From Hydnum rufescens UP504 (lineage: Eukaryota; Basidiomycota; Agaricomycetes; Cantharellales; Hydnaceae): a stretch of DNA of 64,000 nt. The DNA lies in the NCBI GenBank assembly GCA_014904985.1, contig MU129019.1, positions 1 to 64,000 of the forward strand. Direction: 5' to 3'. Shown here one piece after another: positions 9,990 to 21,111 of the stretch (its first letter is position 1; each line of letters opens with the position of its first letter). Under the pieces are notes generated by a model. It saw only the letters and a list, made by a program, of their open reading frames with translations, did not search any database and was not told the origin of the DNA. The position numbers and the translations under genes were made by a program.

Positions 9990-11495
9990 TCATAAGGCTT
10001 CTGAAAGTTCTCTTCCAAATGTTGGGATTGAAGGAGCATCTCCTTTTAATGAACTATATGATGGGGTGGCTTTCACTCTTTGATATTGATCTATCATCAA
10101 CTCTTCTTCTGTAGTGCTGGTAGGTTCTTGTTCTGTAGGTGATTTTGGTGGAATGACTGAAATGGAGTTGACTAGCTTTGTCTTTTCCCATGATTCATTC
10201 ACTAGTGCTTGCATTAGTACTGATGATTGGTCCATATCCCCATTCTGGAAAGCCTGGATCATCATTCCCCCTTTTCCTTCTTTTACCCCATATGATATTT
10301 GGGCACCCATATCCATAAGCCAAGGTTGACCTAACAAGACATCATGGTCCGCAAATTTCCCATTTTTAACAAAGAAATGATGATCAAAACATATTCCACC
10401 TATTTCTATGTGGACATCTCAACAACATCCTAGTAGAGGTTCAGGTCCACTATTGATTCCTTGAAGTGACCAATGTTCTCCATCACAATCCATTGGGATG
10501 TTCAGTTTCTCCATGGCATCACTTGAGATTAGATTCAATTCAGATCCTGAGTCGATCATTAGAGACACATCTTCTCTTCCCATCACCTTGCCATTAACCT
10601 TCCCTGTGGCCACCACAAACATCCTCCTTGGTTTTGCATGAATCAGATGAGCCCTATACAACCATTCCCAAGGTTCTTTCGCATCTCCTTCAAACTCCAA
10701 TCCTTCTTCTGATGATTCACTAATTTCTCCTTCTTCATATGCTGCAGAGTTCACAGTAAGAGGGTCCCTATACTTGTTTGTTGGTTCCCTTTTTAACTTT
10801 AGCCCAGCAGCAAACAACTTAGCAGGCCCAGGTGCTATTCCAAGAAAGTCCCCTAAAGATATTTCTATCTTTTGATTTAATACCTTTTTCACTACTCCCT
10901 TGTCTTCACATGCATCCTGAAACTCCGTTGTAAACTTGAATGCAGGTCCACTCTTAGGCAAACATTTCTCTGGAGAGTCCACTTCCATTTCTATGTCTTC
11001 CTGTTGAATGTTGTTCTTGAACTTGACATTCTTTATCTTTTCTTCTGCTGGAAGCTGTTCTTTTGGAAGTGGTTCCTTTGGTTTATGATTTCTTTGTAAT
11101 ATCACCACCTGGGGATGTTTCTCTTCAGGTTTCTGAGTATCAGCTGATGGAGTCTTTGTCCTTGCATCGAGAAATGGAGTTGAAATGACTGGGGGTGGTG
11201 GAAAATGCAGAACATAGGCTGGTTTTGGCTCTTTTTCTGGTCCCTTTTTAGCCTCCTGTGGCTGTGTTTTCTCAATTTCATGTTCATCATCTACTTCCAT
11301 TTCTACAACTGGTTGCTGGGATGGACTGGGGCAAGTTTCTGGTACAGGACATGTTACATTTCTTGGTGGTATCTTGACAGTAACTTGATGCTTAGGCAGA
11401 GAAGAAACCTTGTTGTGGGGCCTCTCACCCATGGGAGTATATCTGACTTCAGGCTTGTTAGACTTTGCAACTGGATTGGCTCTTGGTTCTGCCAT
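9990..11495 (-). pseudogene. Gypsy-1 protease and gag-pol linker
   Basis: An aspartic protease active site is visible as SLMIDSGSELNLIS (about 10530). It is followed by GINSGPEPLLGCC and a TGA at 10416-10418, then IEIGGICFDHHFFVKNGK and LLGQPWLMDMGAQI at 10290-10415. Upstream is a long proline/lysine/glutamate-rich linker starting MAEPRANPVAKSNKPE. A second in-frame TGA follows ELSEAL at 9987-9989. Gypsy-2 has TGA at both equivalent positions. Confidence 0.85.
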
Positions 11496-11509
11496 TACTG
11501 TGTATGATT

Positions 11510-12753
11510 GTCCTTGAAAAAGTGGTCATCCATATTCATCCACCAGACTACAAGCACTAACAGTTCGAGTGTTTGGAGGGGTAAGACTCTGCAGCTCATT
11601 TATTATTGCTTGCTTAATTCCTCCTTGTCCAGGAATTCCTCTTGGTAAACGTGTTCCATCACTCTTGACCAATATTCCACCCACAGCATACTTGATCATC
11701 CCCTGATGAATCATTGCCTGCACATCTGGGCAATTCTTCATTCCTACTGCATGAACTCTGGTTTTGTCACAAAACCAACAAATGACCACACTCCTTGATC
11801 CTTCCAAAGATCTGTCAGGATAACGATTCAAATTCCTTGGGATATTATTGGGATAAGTAGCAGGACTGTCAATACCCTGGTTTTCAATTCTTGTCTGGTG
11901 ATCAGGTGTAGGTAAATTACTATTTGGATCAGATCGCACAAGGTGTATTTTCATTTCATTAAATGATTTTGCCAATTCACCTACTTGATCTGAAACTGTT
12001 TTCAGGGCTGGAGTAGAGGCTGATTTATGTGGGGCCAATCCTCTCTTTGGGGGCATTTCCATCTGCATTTTTACATTATCACTATCACTGCTTAACCCTT
12101 CTTCCTCTGATTCATCATCACTGGAATCTGTATCTGAAGAATCTGAAGAATCCGAGTCTGATTTTGAATGTTTGTAATAGTTTTTCTTGAATCTGACCTT
12201 GCCCTTGTAGTAAGTCTTTCCCTCATGCTTGTGCAGGTCTTGAATGTTGTAATACACATCATCCTTAAGGCAGGACTTTATGCATTTATAAGCTGCAAAA
12301 TGGCTGAGGGGTTTAGAGTCATCGAAACCTGGGAGCACTCAAAGGTAAGGTACCACAACTTGTTGAACTTCTTGGGGTATTCCTTGCCAAAACAAATTGT
12401 TTTCATCTCTTTCCACAATCATTCCTTTTGCTTGTAAGTGATGAGCTTGAGTCACAAACTTTCGATAGTATGTGTCAAGATCTGCCTCACTCTTAATTGA
12501 ATGAGGCTTGAAACAATAGTGAGCTAAACGTTCCCTGGTGTACCTCTTCTTGTTATCGGTTTGTCCATAGAAATCCCTAAGCCTGTCCACGAGTTCTTTA
12601 AAGGAATTTCCTTCCACAATATCATACCAAATGCTTACACTTCTCCTCATCTGCATATAATGCTTCTTCACAGCATGCTTCATAATCAATAAGAAACTTG
12701 TCCAGTCACTTTCCTTTGAAATATGGAGCATCCTTGGCAGAAGGCCTTGGCAT
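11510..12753 (-). pseudogene. Gypsy-1 gag
   Basis: The start is taken as the ATG at 12753 (MPRPSAKDAPYFKGK), which matches the gypsy-2 gag start MPWPTGRDALHFKGK. An early stop or frameshift follows. The capsid-like part is 12339-12731. After a TGA comes 11526-12338, with an acidic Ser/Asp run and a zinc knuckle CWFCDKTRVHAVGMKNC, spaced CX2CX5HX5C. The usual role is packaging of element RNA. Confidence 0.85.
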
Positions 12754-12860
12754 CAATCAAGGGGTTTGAGGTGTTGTCATACTGAATTAATTGATTTAGA
12801 CTTGATTTGAATGCACAAGATTGATCAAAATTGAAAATTCCCGTGTAAGGACCATCAATT

Positions 12861-13707
12861 ATGGAAGAGACCTAATGGGCTTTATTTGTTTTGATCAGTT
12901 AAAATGTTATAAGGTGTTTGTTTAGAATGTGTTAAATGAGGACAGATCAGTTTTGATGGGTTATGTGCCACTCAACTGTTGTTTTGTACTAGTTTCGTTG
13001 TTGGTTGACCTTAGGACTCAAACACAAGACTCCAAGATAAATGCTCAGCACAAGATTTGAACACAGGACCTTCAGATACTCCAAAACGCGGATAGCAAGA
13101 CACCAAGATTCGAACACAAGACCTTAAGACACTTCCAAGACACTTCAAGATACAACTGCAAGACTCAGGATTCAAACACACAACTTCAAGAATGGATGTT
13201 TAGCAACTCCTACTCTGAGGGTTCTACAACTATCCACTATTCTTCACATGACTAAGCAAGACTGACACACTCTGATTCTCTTATTCCCTTTTATACTCTT
13301 CTCCTTGTTCGAGATACTATTACTCTCTCTACTAATGGGTACTTGGATACTAGGGTACAATGATCCTCAGGGCACTTTGATCCTCGGAGGGACTCCTCTT
13401 CAGATGCTCCTCTACACTAAATCCCCCTCTCTTTATACCTTTTCTGAACCTCCACATGACTCATCCTCTTACTAATCCCCTTACCCTTTAGTCATGCTCA
13501 CTAATCACCTCACCAATTGTCTTACTCATCTCCCTCCTTACTAACCTCTTGCTAGATCACCTGCCCTTAAGTCATGTGCCAAAATGCGGACTACCTTAGT
13601 ATAAGTGGTTATACTTCTCTTCCTGAGTTCAATGCTGGTAAGACGCAGATTTTCTTGAAGGGCTTAAACCAAGGGGTTTTTGAGGCCAGAACATTTTCTC
13701 TTCTACA
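12861..13707 (-). repeat. Gypsy-1 5' LTR (LTR1)
   Basis: On the minus strand it runs TGTAGAAGAG ... CTCTTCCAT, 847 bp. It matches 24675-25527. The internal sequence after it starts AATTGATGGTCCTTACA, a presumptive primer-binding region; gypsy-2 has the similar AACTGGTGGTCCTTACA. The outer flank is GCCAT against ACCAT at the other LTR, a 5-bp TSD with one mismatch. Confidence 0.88.
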
Positions 13708-14596
13708 ATGGCAACCCATCCACCAAATGAAAATGGCAAGAATGGAAACCCACAAGCCACCAAAGTGATGCTCAGCCAGTACAAAACAGTACCACATACC
13801 CACTTCAGTGGGTGTGTGGTACTACAAGGTTTTTTTGTTTAAATTTCTATATGTGCAACAATGCAAAAGGAGCAGCACAAGCTGCTCCTTTTGCATCACT
13901 TCAATTTTTTTACTAACATTCACTATGATTCTAGGATCCAAATTGAAGCCCCTGAAGTGACAACCCACCCCAATGGCAACCTGCAACCCACACCCAACAG
14001 TGAAGTGCCAAGCTGCACCCCCAGTACCACACACCAGCCCAAGTGGGTGTCATGGTACTAGATAGTTTTTTTTTGTTTCAATTTTCTACAGACAGCATGG
14101 CACACCTGCCCAAGCGGGTGTGGTGCCACTAGATTTTTTTTTTTTTGTTTTTTAAATTTCTATGGATGGTACTACACACCTGCCTAAGCAGGTGTGTGGC
14201 ACTAGTAAGTAGTTTTTTTTTCTTGGATTTCTACAGATGGTACCAGGTCTGGTGAATTTTTAAATAAATAAATAAATAAAAAATAGACTCAGTAAGAATG
14301 AAACACAGAACTGCCAAATTAAACCCCACTGACTGGGGTAGCAGTGATAATAAATAAATAAATAATTATAAATGGAACATGTTATCCCCAATAAGCCCAT
14401 ATGGCCCACTGCAAGTCTGAGATTCTCTAAGTCCCAGTTTCAGCCAATTTTCAGCCATTTTGGCCAATTCTGGGCCTGGAGGTGAAATCATAAAAATGGC
14501 CATTTTGGCCGGAATAGTGATGGGACCTACTTAGGTACCATTATCTGCCCTGGAAGTGGTACCTAGCTAGGTAGGCTTAGATGACTGACCAAGGTG
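13708..14596. mobile_element. Array element B, terminal part
   Basis: It ends at 14596 with GACCAAGGTG, the reverse complement of the TIR CACCTTGGTC. Its last ~250 bp (14340-14596) form an inverted near-copy of 15061-15300. Subterminal palindromes such as GGACCTACTTAGGTACC are shared with element C. The other side was cut by gypsy-1 insertion; the continuation is 27107-28067. TAAATAAATAAATAAA runs at 14263-14280 and 14350-14370 sit where plus-strand array transcripts would end. Confidence 0.7.
13780..14220 (+). repeat. Array units of element B, including compressed units
   Basis: One full unit: exonic palindrome 13791-13822, intron 13829-13934 (106 nt; GTTTTT donor, TTACTAAC branch, ATTCTAG acceptor) with hairpin 13861-13896. 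Three exonic palindromes then follow closely, at about 14024-14061, 14097-14131 and 14168-14202. They are separated by T-rich stretches ending TTTCTACAG with no intronic hairpin. CpG is scarce, suggesting an old, methylation-decayed copy. Confidence 0.72.
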
Positions 14597-15060
14597 GCTC
14601 TTTTTGCACTGCTTTGGAATATTTTACTAATGTCTTTATTTATTTCAGATTGAGGCCTCATCCAACAATGAGAGCCCAAACAGCAATGTGACACACAGAA
14701 ATGCAACATGGCAATGTGATATATGGCAATGTGACACACAGCAACATGCCACTGCATAGTGCCAAACCCCAATGTGCCAACAATGCAACATACAGCACTG
14801 CACCAAATGAGGGTGCAACTGTGTCAAATAATGCCCCAGGAATCACACACCCACCATGGCAGGTGTGTGGTTCTATACTAGGTGAGTTCCTGCCCCCCCA
14901 GTACCTACAGCCACACAAAAAGAGCAGCAAAAGCTGCTCTTTTTGCATGATGTTTAATTTTTAACTAATTTAAATGTTGTCTTGTCTAGGTCTTGAGTCC
15001 TCCTGCAAATGAATACTGATGCAAAACCCCCACCACCCCACTTATCAATGCCTGAACAAC
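14597..15060 (+). repeat. Slice of a third array element between ends of B and A
   Basis: It begins inside an intronic hairpin (CTCTTTTTGC) at 14597, so element B appears to have inserted into that hairpin. The truncated intron ends TTTATTTCAG. The next intron is 14882-14989 (108 nt; donor CTAG|GTGAGT, TAACTAAT branch, TTGTCTAG acceptor) with hairpin 14912-14947. The exonic palindrome before it is 14844-14870. The exon between carries a loose repeated word around CAATGTGACACACAG. Confidence 0.65.
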
Positions 15061-16627
15061 CACCTTGGTCAGTCATCTAAGCCTACCTAGTTAGGTACCA
15101 CTTCTGGGCAGATAATGGTACCTAAGTAGGTCCCATCACTATTTTGGCCAAAATGGCCATTTTTATGATTTCACCTCCTGGCCCAGAATTGGCTGAAACT
15201 GGGACTTAGAGAATCTCAGACTTGCAGTGGGCCATACAGGCTTATCAGGGATAATGTGATCCATTTATAATTATTTATTTATTATCACTATATTATGCAT
15301 AGGCTACCTGGGGTCAACAGGGTTTCATTCAGCAGTCCCATGGTTCATTACTTGTTTATTTATTTATTTATTTAAAAATGGTAGCACCACACACCCACTC
15401 TAGCAGGTGTGTGGTACTGTCCATAGAAATCAAAAAAACAAAAAAAAAACACCACAGCCACTTGGGCAGGTGTGGTTACCATCCATAGAAATTTAAATAC
15501 ATATATATATATCTAGTAGCACCACACCCACTTGGGCAGGTGTGTGGTACCTTCCCTTGCTTCATCGGGGTTCGGCCGGTTTTTGAAGGGGGGAGATGTT
15601 GTGGGCAGTATCTATTGTACAATAACCTAGAATTAAAAAAAAAAAGCTTAGCTTGGCATGGAAAGGGCAGCTCGCATTGCTCTTTCTGCACCACTTGCTA
15701 AACTGAAACAAAAAAAATGACACACCTTTGTACCACACCCCCCTCAGCGGTGTGGTACTGGGCATTGCTGCCTTGGGGGCTTGGACTGGGATTCGGCCAG
15801 CTCACCAGCCACCATTTTGGGGGGGTGTGCCTTGGTGGTTCACCGTTAGGTGGGTCATTTGGACGGATCGCGGGTGTCCATTGGGGTGTCGTCATTTTGG
15901 GATCTTCAAATTCCATCCTAGAATAATAACTTATGTCAGTAAAAAAGTTTGAAATGATGCAAAAGGAGCAGCTTGCGCTGCTCCTTTTGCATCACTGTAT
16001 GTGTAGAAAGTTTTTTTTTTCCCACACACCTGCCAAAGTGGGTGTGGTACTCGTTATTGCCCAGGGTCATGCACCTTCGACTGTTGGATTTCCGTACAGT
16101 GCTCAGGTAGGTTGGGGTTTTTGGGCACATACTCGTTCAGGGGGAAGCAAGATCTAGAATAAAAAATTTTAGATCAGTAAACAGTTAAAGCAATGCAAAA
16201 AGAGCAGCTTTCGCTGCTCTTTTTGCGCCGCTGTATCTATGGGGAATGAAACTCACCTTGGATGACCACACACCCACTGCGGCAGGTGTGCGGTCTGGCC
16301 CATTTCCCCTTGGTTCGCTGGTTGGGTGTGGTGAGTTGCGTCATGGTTGCTGTTCACAGGTCTTTTTTGGTGGGGTCGTGGGTTTAGATCAGAACCTGGA
16401 ACCGGATAACAAATAAATAATATGTTAGTGAAAAGAAAAAAAAAAAAAGAGAAAGAGCTTTGCCAAAGGAGCAGCATACGCTGCTCCTTTGGCACGATTG
16501 TATTTATATATAAGAAATACTTAACTTAAAATTACCACACACCCGAAGCGGGTGTGTGGTTCGTCTGGGGTTCCATTGTCTTGTGGCATTCCCATTCCTG
16601 CGGTTTGCCTGGTGGGTGTTCCTTGGC
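15061..16627. mobile_element. Array element A, right part (inverted)
   Basis: It starts with the TIR CACCTTGGTCAGTCAT at 15061 and shares subterminal GGTACCTAAGTAGGTCC with element C. Its last 8 bases (16620-16627, TCCTTGGC) are the other half of TE-1's TSD. In the pre-inversion order this segment follows 2149 directly, restoring an exon spanning ...GGCCAAGGA into ACACCCACC.... Confidence 0.72.
15380..16565 (-). repeat. Hairpin exon-intron array, element A right arm
   Basis: Minus-strand units. Closely spaced exonic palindromes without intronic hairpins lie near the TIR, at 15386-15417, about 15452-15478 and about 15518-15551. Full units follow. Intronic hairpins: 15653-15692 (degenerate), 15958-15995 (GATGCAAAAGGAGCAGC arm), 16194-16229 and 16463-16494 (TGCCAAAGGAGCAGC arm). 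Exonic palindromes: 15730-15757, about 16020-16050, 16263-16293 and 16533-16560. Read before the inversion, this arm diverges from the arm at 300-1700. Confidence 0.78.
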
Positions 16628-17099
16628 TAGGGTATTGCACGGGGTTTTGAAACCCGCAGGTTTTGACCCCACGGGGAGATCCCCGTGGGGCGGGAGTAAC
16701 AATGTGGACCCATGGCTAAAACCCGCCAAGAACCTGCCAACCCCGGCAATATGTACCAAGGGTTTGAATCAGTCCATGCCATAGATTGATAGTCATCTAA
16801 CATGGTATGGTGCAATTGTATTGCACCAGAACTGCTAAGTTACTAGCTAATATTTTACCTCTGGTGCAGTAACTTACTGTTACCATAACTATGTCATTAT
16901 TTATCACTATTTACTATTATATATACATTGTATAGCAGTAGGGGCTCAGGGAGCTCAGGATGTGGTTGGTTGTTCAGGGGGGGAGGTTCTAGTATGGGTT
17001 TTCATTGTTGAGGTCGGTTGTTGTTCATTCAGGACTTGGGCGGTCTCTGTCGCATGATCTAGGATCAAAGATATATACATCAGATTGAAAAATGAAACA

Positions 17100-18180
17100 T
17101 ACATTTAGTACCACACACCCGCCCAATGGTGTGTGGTACCTCGTTTTATTTCGACGGCGGGTCTGTATGGGCTCGTCCCGTTTTTCGTATTGGTCTCGCA
17201 GGTGCAGGGGGTTCGGCAGGTGGTGTCAGTCGGATGATCTAGAATAAGTCAAAAGTGACGCAAAAAGGGCAGCTTGCACTGCCCTATTTGCGCCACTTAC
17301 ATATACAGAATTAATTTAAAAAAAAAACCTTGTAGTACCACACCTGCTCTAGTGGGTGTGGTACTCGTATTGTGCCGCTCGTGTCAATTGAGGGGTCCGT
17401 ATGGGCTCGTGTCCAGTTTTTTTGTATGGGGGTCGCATGGGGTTTCGTTCGAATCAATTCACGGGGGCGGGGGATGATACCGTGGTCTCGCACGGATTAG
17501 GAACATCTACAGTTTAAAAAGAAAAATGTTAGTTGCTTAAGTCGTAAAACCGGCACAAAAAGAACTGCTTTCGCTCTTTTTGTGCGGGTGTATCTACCGA
17601 GGGGGGGAACTCACCTTATATAGTACCGCACACCCGCCGCAGCAGGTGTGTGGTATTCCTTTTTGTTTGGGGGGTTTTCATTTACTGGGTGGGTGTTCGT
17701 TTTGTGGGGTGCCGCAGTGTGGGCATTGGGTCAGGTGTTTGCTCGGGGCTTGTGTGGATGATGGGGAGACCTATCATAAAGTAATATGTTAGTTAAGAAT
17801 AATAATAATAACGGCGCAAAAGAGCAGCTTTCGCTGCTCTTTTTGCGCCGCCGTAGGTATTGCAATCAAATGAAAAGTTACCTATGTTACCACACACCCG
17901 CCGCAGCGGGTGTGTGGTACTCATTCAGCGGGTCATCGTTTGGTGGGTTATCGTCTTGAAAACCACCATTTGGCATGTTCTCATTCCACGGATTGTTGTT
18001 TGGGGGGGTGTTCATTTGCCGGTTCCGGTTCAGGCGATGACCTAGGATAATGTCAGTTAAAAATTTAAAACCAACGCAAAAAGAGCAGCCGTTGCTGCTC
18101 TTTTTGCGTGGATGTATGTAAAGGATAAATACTTACCTTGTATGACCACACACCTGCCGCAGCAGGTATGTGGTCCTGCT
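17100..18180 (-). repeat. Hairpin exon-intron array, TE-2 minus arm
   Basis: Mirror of 3990-5130. Exonic palindromes: about 17108-17140, 17336-17364, 17624-17654, 17890-17919 and 18144-18174. Intronic hairpins: 17259-17296, 17553-17586, 17812-17850 and 18073-18110. Several substitutions relative to TE-1 fall in one palindrome arm only, for example CCCGCTGCGGC against CCTGCCGCAGC. Some pairing has therefore been lost or restored since duplication. Confidence 0.8.
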
Positions 18181-18231
18181 TTCTGTCGTTTGATCCCTTG
18201 GTGGTTGTAGAACGACTTTTGATGCCGGCAA

Positions 18232-18503
18232 ATGCCGATATCAAGACCGAGGAAAGTTGACTTCAACCAGGCACGTATTGATGCGTGGAATTCACCCGAT
18301 TACAACGTTCCTATCTACGAGCCTGGTCAGGAGGACATTGTCTGCCAAGCTCGTGGTCACAACCTCTTCTTCTCCACTAATGGAGAATCTCCTCGATTAA
18401 TGCACTTTCGGCCATTTGTGAAGCCACGGGTGCTAATATCGATGAGGCTTCCAATGCCATTGGCATGGATTCACATGTGGGGCCCAAATTCCTGGGTGCC
18501 TCA
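18232..18503 (+). pseudogene. Captured UDP-glucose dehydrogenase fragment (TE-2 copy)
   Basis: Same two-block structure as in TE-1: an N-terminal-domain block (18232 to about 18381, with NSPDYNVPIYEPG) and a central block (about 18386-18503, with [12 protein letters not shown]) in another frame. The exon ends at a GTAAAC donor, intron 18504-18572 (69 nt; TACTAAT branch, TTATTCTAG acceptor). A few residues differ from the TE-1 copy, so the capture predates the duplication of the element. Confidence 0.82.
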
Positions 18504-18572
18504 GTAAACTTACTGTATGTTTTTTTTTCTTTTTTCTTTTTTCTTTTTTTACTAATGTATTTATTATTCTAG

Positions 18573-19560
18573 GTCATCGCATCGCACTCAATCGACAGAC
18601 CCACACGAACCCCCCACCAGCACCCGCCAGAACCGACAACGATGATACCAGAAAAGAGGAGGCACCACACACCCACTGCGGCAGGGGTGTAGGTAAGTGT
18701 ATTTTTTTCATTCTTTACTAATGTATTTATTATTCTAGGTCACACTCGATCAACAGACCCGCATGAATCCCGCACCAGCACCCGCCAGAACCAACGATGA
18801 CGATTACTGGGGCGAAATACACAAGTGCGCGCAGCCACACAAGACCCCAATGATCGACTATCCACCACCAATAAAACGAGGCCTCAAATACGGTGCCACA
18901 CACCCGCTGAAGCGGGTGTGTGGCAATATTAGGTGAGTATTTTCTTCATGGGGTGTACCACGATGCCAAAAGAGCAGCACCAGCTGCTCTTTTGGCGTTG
19001 CTTGTATTTTTTTTTACTAACGTATCCACTATTTTAGGCTCTTTCTCCCTCCCCGAAACCCCGCCCCAATCAAAGCAGAGACAATGTCTATGGCAAAATA
19101 CAGAGCGTGCAGCCACCCAGACCCCAACCCCCGAGTATCAGTGAGCTATAACACAACGACAAATCAGATACAGCACCCACACACCCGCTTCGGCGGGTGT
19201 GTGGTGACATCAGGTATGTCTAATCCCACTGGTGCCAAAAGAGCAGCAGGAGCTGCTCTTTTGGCACCCCTCTGTTTTCTTTGTTTTACTCAGATTATTT
19301 ATCATTGTTCTAGGTCCCTTCCCTAAGCGAAAACCCGCCCAACAACGACATGCACGAGCCCTCAACACAAAATTCGATGTGCAGCCGCCCAAGCCCCAAG
19401 TCTTGAACATGACGATGGACTTAATCTCATACCACACACCCGCCACGGCGGGTGTGTGGTAATAGTTGTAAGTTCAACGGCACCCAAAGAGCAGCAGTAG
19501 CTGCTCTTTGGGCACTACTTCTGTTTTTTCTAAAACTAATGTATTCTTAATCATTCTAGG
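18573..19560 (+). repeat. Hairpin exon-intron array, TE-2 plus arm
   Basis: Mirror of 2640-3660. Exonic palindromes: 18663-18690 (weak), 18894-18922, 19175-19205 and 19429-19461. Intronic hairpins: 18961-18998 (GCCAAAAGAGCAGC arms), 19231-19268 and 19480-19516 (GCCCAAAGAGCAGC arms). A TAATAAATAAATAAATAAATG run at about 19791-19811, just outside the arm, is a plausible polyadenylation region. Confidence 0.8.
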
Positions 19561-20020
19561 TGTCCTCTCGATCTATGAAACCCCACGACAAGAACAGAGC
19601 CAAGGTCCAAGGTGAAACATGGACCTGCGCAGCCACCTGCAACCCGATATGAACACCCGATCAAAACCTGCGCGAATGCCACCCTATCCTTGGAGCCACA
19701 CATCCTGTTGCCCCTCCTTGCATGAAAACTCACCCAATGAGAACATGGCCAAGGCCCCCACATGAAATCTGACTTATATTGTATATAATTATAATAAATA
19801 AATAAATAAATGTTAAATAATCTTCTGGCCCTCTTACTATGGGCCATATACAGAATAGGATGAGGATATTGTCCCGTGGGTTTCCCGCGGGTTCTCCTCG
19901 GGTTTTTCAACCCCGTCATGTATCCCGCGACTTCTACCCCCGTGAGTCACGGGGGCGGGTTTTCAACCCCGCGGGGTGGGATGTCCTAAATTCCCCCGCG
20001 GGACCCCGTGCAATAGCCTA

Positions 20021-20638
20021 GCAACATTATTACAAGCATGAATCCGAAGTGCTCAAGAATATGCACAATGACATGAACACATGTTAGTTGAAGGAAATTA
20101 CAAACCAGGAACCATGGTATTGGTATACAACTCTGCATTAGTCATGCAGCATGGACAAAAAGGGGAAATTAGATGGATGGGACCCTACCATGTACAAAAA
20201 CAAAATACCTGAGGTTCTTATGAGCTCAGTGAATTGGATGGGACACCGATTAGTATGGTGTTTGCAGGGAATTGTTTAAAGAAATATCATTCCCATGATC
20301 ACATTCCTAAGGCAGAAAATACCAAATATGGAAGTGACACCTCAAGTAATGTGGATTCTCTTGAAGCACAAACCAGCACAGCTGTGGCTATGTTTTCCAA
20401 TGATATATATGAAGATGATATTCCTAGGGATTATGAATACATGGATAGACCTCCCATCTCATTCAGACTGATAAATCAATTGCAATCTTACATGTGGCCA
20501 CCTCCAAAAGCCACAGACATGTGGGCTTATTGGGAAGACAAGTACATCAAGTGGAAACAACGGAATTTACAGATTGCTATCAGCTTAGTCATGCTAGAGA
20601 AGCAGGATCCACTGCTATGCCCAGTGAATTCACCTTAA
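20021..20638 (+). pseudogene. Gypsy-1 integrase C-terminal region
   Basis: The first in-frame match is LLQA-stop-IRSAQEYA, then LVEGNYKPGTMVLVYNSA and KGEIRWMGPYHV, the integrase C-terminal beta-barrel (compare gypsy-2 GEIRWIGPYRV). It continues LDGTPISMVFAGNCLKKYHS and WPPPKATDMWAYWEDKYIK before a stop at 20636-20638. About 64 residues between CMWAD (5563) and this point are missing. This piece is co-linear with 5563-12753 only if that interval is flipped. Confidence 0.88.
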
Positions 20639-21110
20639 ATGGATGTTTTTCATTCCCCAAAGAACATCTCAATTTTTTTTTTGCTTTTTTTTTTTTTGCT
20701 TTCTTTGCCCTAGGATTTATCTCAGATAAAGTCCACAACCACAGTTCTACCATAAAGCCCCACTTTTCCAATGTGAAAAGATCTAAGAGCCAGACATTAA
20801 CTGCAAGGATTTGGCAATTGCTGAAAACTATGACTAAATTGCTACTACATCCAAGATGCAATAAAAAACTCCACCTTTTCTGCCTGCTTTCCTTCTTCCC
20901 ACCGATTCCTTCTCCAATCATGAAAACTGACTTTCTTGGATAATGGCATCTGGCTCCATCAAAAAATCTTCCTGCGATATGACCACAAGAAAGCTATGAT
21001 ACAAATGAGTCATAATCTTCACAGGACCTGCAGGATCTGCTAGCAATCCCATAAGTAAGCAACAAATGGCGAGTATAAAGAAGAACTGAAAACAGGGGAC
21101 AATAGATGTT
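20639..21110 (+). other. Gypsy-1 spacer after pol
   Basis: T-rich and low-complexity sequence at 20670-20700, then nothing I recognise before the accessory ORF. Confidence 0.5.
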
Positions 21111-21111
21111 G

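Larger units (their letters stand above)
5563..13707 (-). mobile_element. Gypsy-1 retrotransposon, inverted 5' portion
   Basis: A Ty3/gypsy element, order gag, protease, reverse transcriptase, RNase H, integrase, reading right to left from its 5' LTR at 12861-13707. Most of gag-pol lies in one frame interrupted by stops that look like CGA or CAA decay. It is therefore a dead copy. It is cut at 5562 by TE-1/TE-2 within the integrase and continues at 20021. Confidence 0.9.
2158..20020. other. Inversion mediated by TE-1/TE-2 (interval 5563-16627 flipped)
   Basis: Reversing the interval between the two inverted hAT copies does three things at once. It pairs GCCAAGGA (2150-2157) with its copy at 16620-16627 around a single element. 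It makes the gypsy-1 gag-pol (now minus, 12753 to 5563) co-linear with its remaining pol end and 3' LTR (plus, 20021-25527). It makes the two halves of array element A contiguous. About 190 bp of pol is missing at the restored gypsy-1 junction, so that junction has an additional deletion and no TSD. Confidence 0.85.
16628..20020. mobile_element. TE-2: inverted copy of TE-1
   Basis: The ends are TAGGGTATTGC and GCAATAGCCTA, 3393 bp, an inverted near-identical copy of 2158-5562. Differences are mainly transitions, several at CpG sites. The outer flanks are TCCTTGGC on the left and GCAACATT on the right. The right flank is gypsy-1 integrase sequence, so before the inversion this copy sat inside gypsy-1 pol. 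Confidence 0.88.

Noticed and set aside
13860..14960. miRNA or mirtron precursors
   Set aside because: Intronic hairpins are ~36 nt, too short for Dicer-type duplexes. Not excluded for other small RNAs, but unsupported.
2158..20020. One 17.9-kb element with 3.4-kb terminal inverted repeats
   Set aside because: Each 3.4-kb copy has its own TIRs, and TSDs pair only after undoing an inversion, so they are two separate insertions.
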